A DNA stretch of 23,257 bases from JBEKYD01 sp049509915 (GTDB lineage Bacteria > Acidobacteriota > Terriglobia > Bryobacterales > Bryobacteraceae). Positions 21,408 through 23,257 of this stretch are shown piece after piece (within the stretch, counting starts at the first letter, position 1; the number at the start of each line of letters is the position of its first letter). The notes under the pieces were generated by a model. The model searched no databases and had not been told where the DNA came from. It worked only from the letters and a program-made list of their open reading frames with translations. The position numbers were made by a program, and so were the translations under genes. Location of the stretch: contig JBEKZL010000100.1 of assembly GCA_049509915.1 (NCBI GenBank), forward strand, positions 1 through 23,257, given 5' to 3'.

Positions 21408-23257
21408 ATGGCCGGACTAATCACCCAACACGATCGGCTGTTCAGCTTCGACAGTCCGTTGGGACCGGACAAACTCCTGGTGAACAGCTTCCGCGGGACC
21501 GAAGAGTTGTCGGAGATCTATAAGTTCGGGCTAGAGCTGGTGTCCGAAGACTTCAGCCTGGAATGGGACCAGATCATCGACCGCAACGTGACGGTGGGCA
21601 TTCGCCAGCGCGACAAGAATGTCTTCCGCTATTTCAACGGCTACATCAACCGCTTCGAGCCGCTCCGCCACGAAGGCCGGCTGGCCTATTACTCGGCCGA
21701 AATGGTCCCCTGGCTGTGGTATCTTACTCAAACCACCGACAGCCTGATCTACCAGCAGAAGACCATCGTCCAGGTGATCGAAGCCACCTTCCAGAAATAC
21801 GGCTTCCGCGATTACGACGTCAAGAGCCTGGGGGACCGCCACGCCAAATGGATCAACTGCTGCCAGTACCACGAAACCGCCTTCGACTTCGTCTCGCGCC
21901 TGATGGAGGTCGAGGGGGTTTATTACTACTTCAAGCACGAGCCCGGCAAGCACACCATGATGCTGGTAGACCATCTCTCCGCGCATCTGCCCTGCCCATA
22001 CCAATCGACCATTCGGGTGGAGCACCAGGAAGGCACCGGCTTATTCCGCGACGAGGATACGGTCTTCGTCTCCAACATGGCTAAAGTCATCAAACCGAAT
22101 AAGTACGCCCACAAAGACTTCAACTTCGAGATACCGTCGCATAAGTTGTACTACGAAGCGCCCTCGCAGCAGTTCATGGGCAGCAGCCGCACGCTGGAGA
22201 TCTACGATTATCCGGGCGAGTTCGATTGGGAAAAAGACGCTCCCGACTGGGGCGACCTGCGCCAGGAAGAGCTGGAGTTCGACCGCACCCAGGTCAGCGG
22301 GCACGGCAACTGCCGCTCGATGATGCCCGGCTATCGCTTCGATCTGACCCAGCACGAGCGGCCCGAGCAGAACATCAACTATCTCATCACCAAGGTGACC
22401 CACGACGGGCATGAAGGGTCGTGGGGCGCCGGTGCCGACGCGGCGGAAGCCACTTACGAGAACACCTTCAGCACTATGCCCTCGTCGGTGCAGTTTCGTC
22501 CCACGCGAAAGACCGAGACGCCGAATATCGCCAGCATCCAGACCGCCCACGTAGTGGGGCCCAAGGGAGAGGAGATCTACACCGACGACTTCGGCCGCGT
22601 GAAGGTTCACTTCCACTGGGACCGCAAGGATCCCGACGAGAACAGCTCGTGCTGGATCCGCGTGATGCAGCCCATCGCGGGTTTCGGATTCGGGCATATC
22701 TGGCTGCCGCGGGTGGGGCAGGAAGTGATCGTCCAGTTCCTGGAGGGGGACCCGGACCGGCCGGTGATTACCGGCTGCCTCTACAACCACGTCAATCACC
22801 CTCCCTACACGCTGCCCGATAACAAGAACTGGAGCGGCGTCAAGACTCACAGCACCAAGAACGGCAAGCCGGCCGAGTTCAACGAACTGCGGTTCGTGGA
22901 TACCGAGGGGGATGAACTGTTCGTTATCCACGCCCAAAAAGACATGCAGATCTCGACCGAGAACGACACCGTGGAAGTGGTGGTCCGCGACCGGACGCTG
23001 CAGATCCAGCGCAACCAGATCGAGATGGTGGAAGGCGACAAGAACGGCACGGTGAAGGGCAGTTTGAACCAGAGCATTCAGAAGCAGATGTCGCTGAACG
23101 TCGCGCGCGACATCAACGAAAAGGCCGGCGGCAATTTCATTTTGCAAGCGGGCGGCGATATCCATCTGAAGGCAGGCGGCAGGATTGTGCTGGAGGCGGC
23201 CGACGGGATTACGTTCATCGGCGCGGGCGGCAACAGTTTCATCGATTGTACCCAGTC
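21408..23257 (+). CDS. vgrG: T6SS spike protein VgrG (TssI), 3'-truncated by window edge
   Basis: An ATG at 21408 (AGGA about 6 bp upstream) opens a frame that stays open to the window end, giving 616 residues without a stop. The N-terminal gp27-like part begins MAGLITQHDRLFSFDSPLGP, with FRGTEELSEIYKFGLELVS, QYHETAFDFVSRLMEVEGVY and MPGYRFDL. The gp5-like OB fold follows near residues 384-450 (YTDDFGRVKVHFHWDR, SCWIRVMQ, FGFGHIWLPRVGQEVIVQFL, GDPDRPVITGCLYN). The beta-helix needle starts near 520, with SLNVARDINEKAGGNFIL and the GGNSFIDCT tip signature just before the edge. VgrG trimers cap the Hcp tube and carry effectors. Any C-terminal effector extension or adaptor and effector genes would lie to the right. 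It completes the plus-strand structural run. Confidence 0.95.
   Translation, partial: MAGLITQHDRLFSFDSPLGPDKLLVNSFRGTEELSEIYKFGLELVSEDFSLEWDQIIDRNVTVGIRQRDKNVFRYFNGYINRFEPLRHEGRLAYYSAEMVPWLWYLTQTTDSLIYQQKTIVQVIEATFQKYGFRDYDVKSLGDRHAKWINCCQYHETAFDFVSRLMEVEGVYYYFKHEPGKHTMMLVDHLSAHLPCPYQSTIRVEHQEGTGLFRDEDTVFVSNMAKVIKPNKYAHKDFNFEIPSHKLYYEAPSQQFMGSSRTLEIYDYPGEFDWEKDAPDWGDLRQEELEFDRTQVSGHGNCRSMMPGYRFDLTQHERPEQNINYLITKVTHDGHEGSWGAGADAAEATYENTFSTMPSSVQFRPTRKTETPNIASIQTAHVVGPKGEEIYTDDFGRVKVHFHWDRKDPDENSSCWIRVMQPIAGFGFGHIWLPRVGQEVIVQFLEGDPDRPVITGCLYNHVNHPPYTLPDNKNWSGVKTHSTKNGKPAEFNELRFVDTEGDELFVIHAQKDMQISTENDTVEVVVRDRTLQIQRNQIEMVEGDKNGTVKGSLNQSIQKQMSLNVARDINEKAGGNFILQAGGDIHLKAGGRIVLEAADGITFIGAGGNSFIDCTQ

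Overview
The window is GC-rich chromosomal DNA from a diderm bacterium. Most of it is a type VI secretion system (T6SS) locus. The protein style suggests an Acidobacteriota member of the Solibacter/Bryobacter kind: many GEFTRLF-type repeats in a membrane-anchored protein, and two TssK genes. No rRNA or other taxonomic marker is present, so this placement is inference.

Layout. (1) 1-2449, plus strand: the 3' part of an OPT-family oligopeptide transporter, translationally coupled (ATGA overlap) to a DUF885-like metallopeptidase. This looks like a peptide uptake and degradation pair outside the T6SS. (2) 2454-8038, minus strand: a compact operon tssK-1, tssL (dotU), tssM (icmF), giving the baseplate-membrane adaptor and inner-membrane complex. 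(3) 8139-9491, plus strand, divergent from tssK-1: a 450-residue protein with a kinase-like N-terminal segment, eight GEFTRLF-type repeats in a Pro/Ala-rich linker and a C-terminal membrane anchor. (4) 9494-11417, minus strand: a second full-length tssK followed by a low-GC, decaying two-gene module whose second gene is a frameshifted HEPN-like gene. The HEPN-like gene was read directly from the sequence because its frame is broken. (5) 11570-12723, plus strand: two unrecognised small genes. (6) 13011-23257, plus strand: the structural run tssB, tssC, hcp-1, hcp-2, tssA, tssE, tssF, tssG and vgrG, with vgrG cut by the window edge.

How the parts fit. TssB/TssC form the contractile sheath, the two Hcp proteins the inner tube, VgrG the spike, and TssE/F/G/K the baseplate. 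TssL/TssM form the membrane complex, and TssA primes and coordinates sheath and tube assembly. No tssH (clpV), tssJ, PAAR, fha, or recognisable kinase or phosphatase gene is in the window. They may lie beyond the right edge or be absent.

The most unusual items are the repeat protein with its degenerate kinase-like N-terminus, the paired tssK genes, the two unknown genes ahead of tssB, the broken HEPN-like module behind tssK-2, and a perfect 9-bp hairpin between hcp-2 and tssA.
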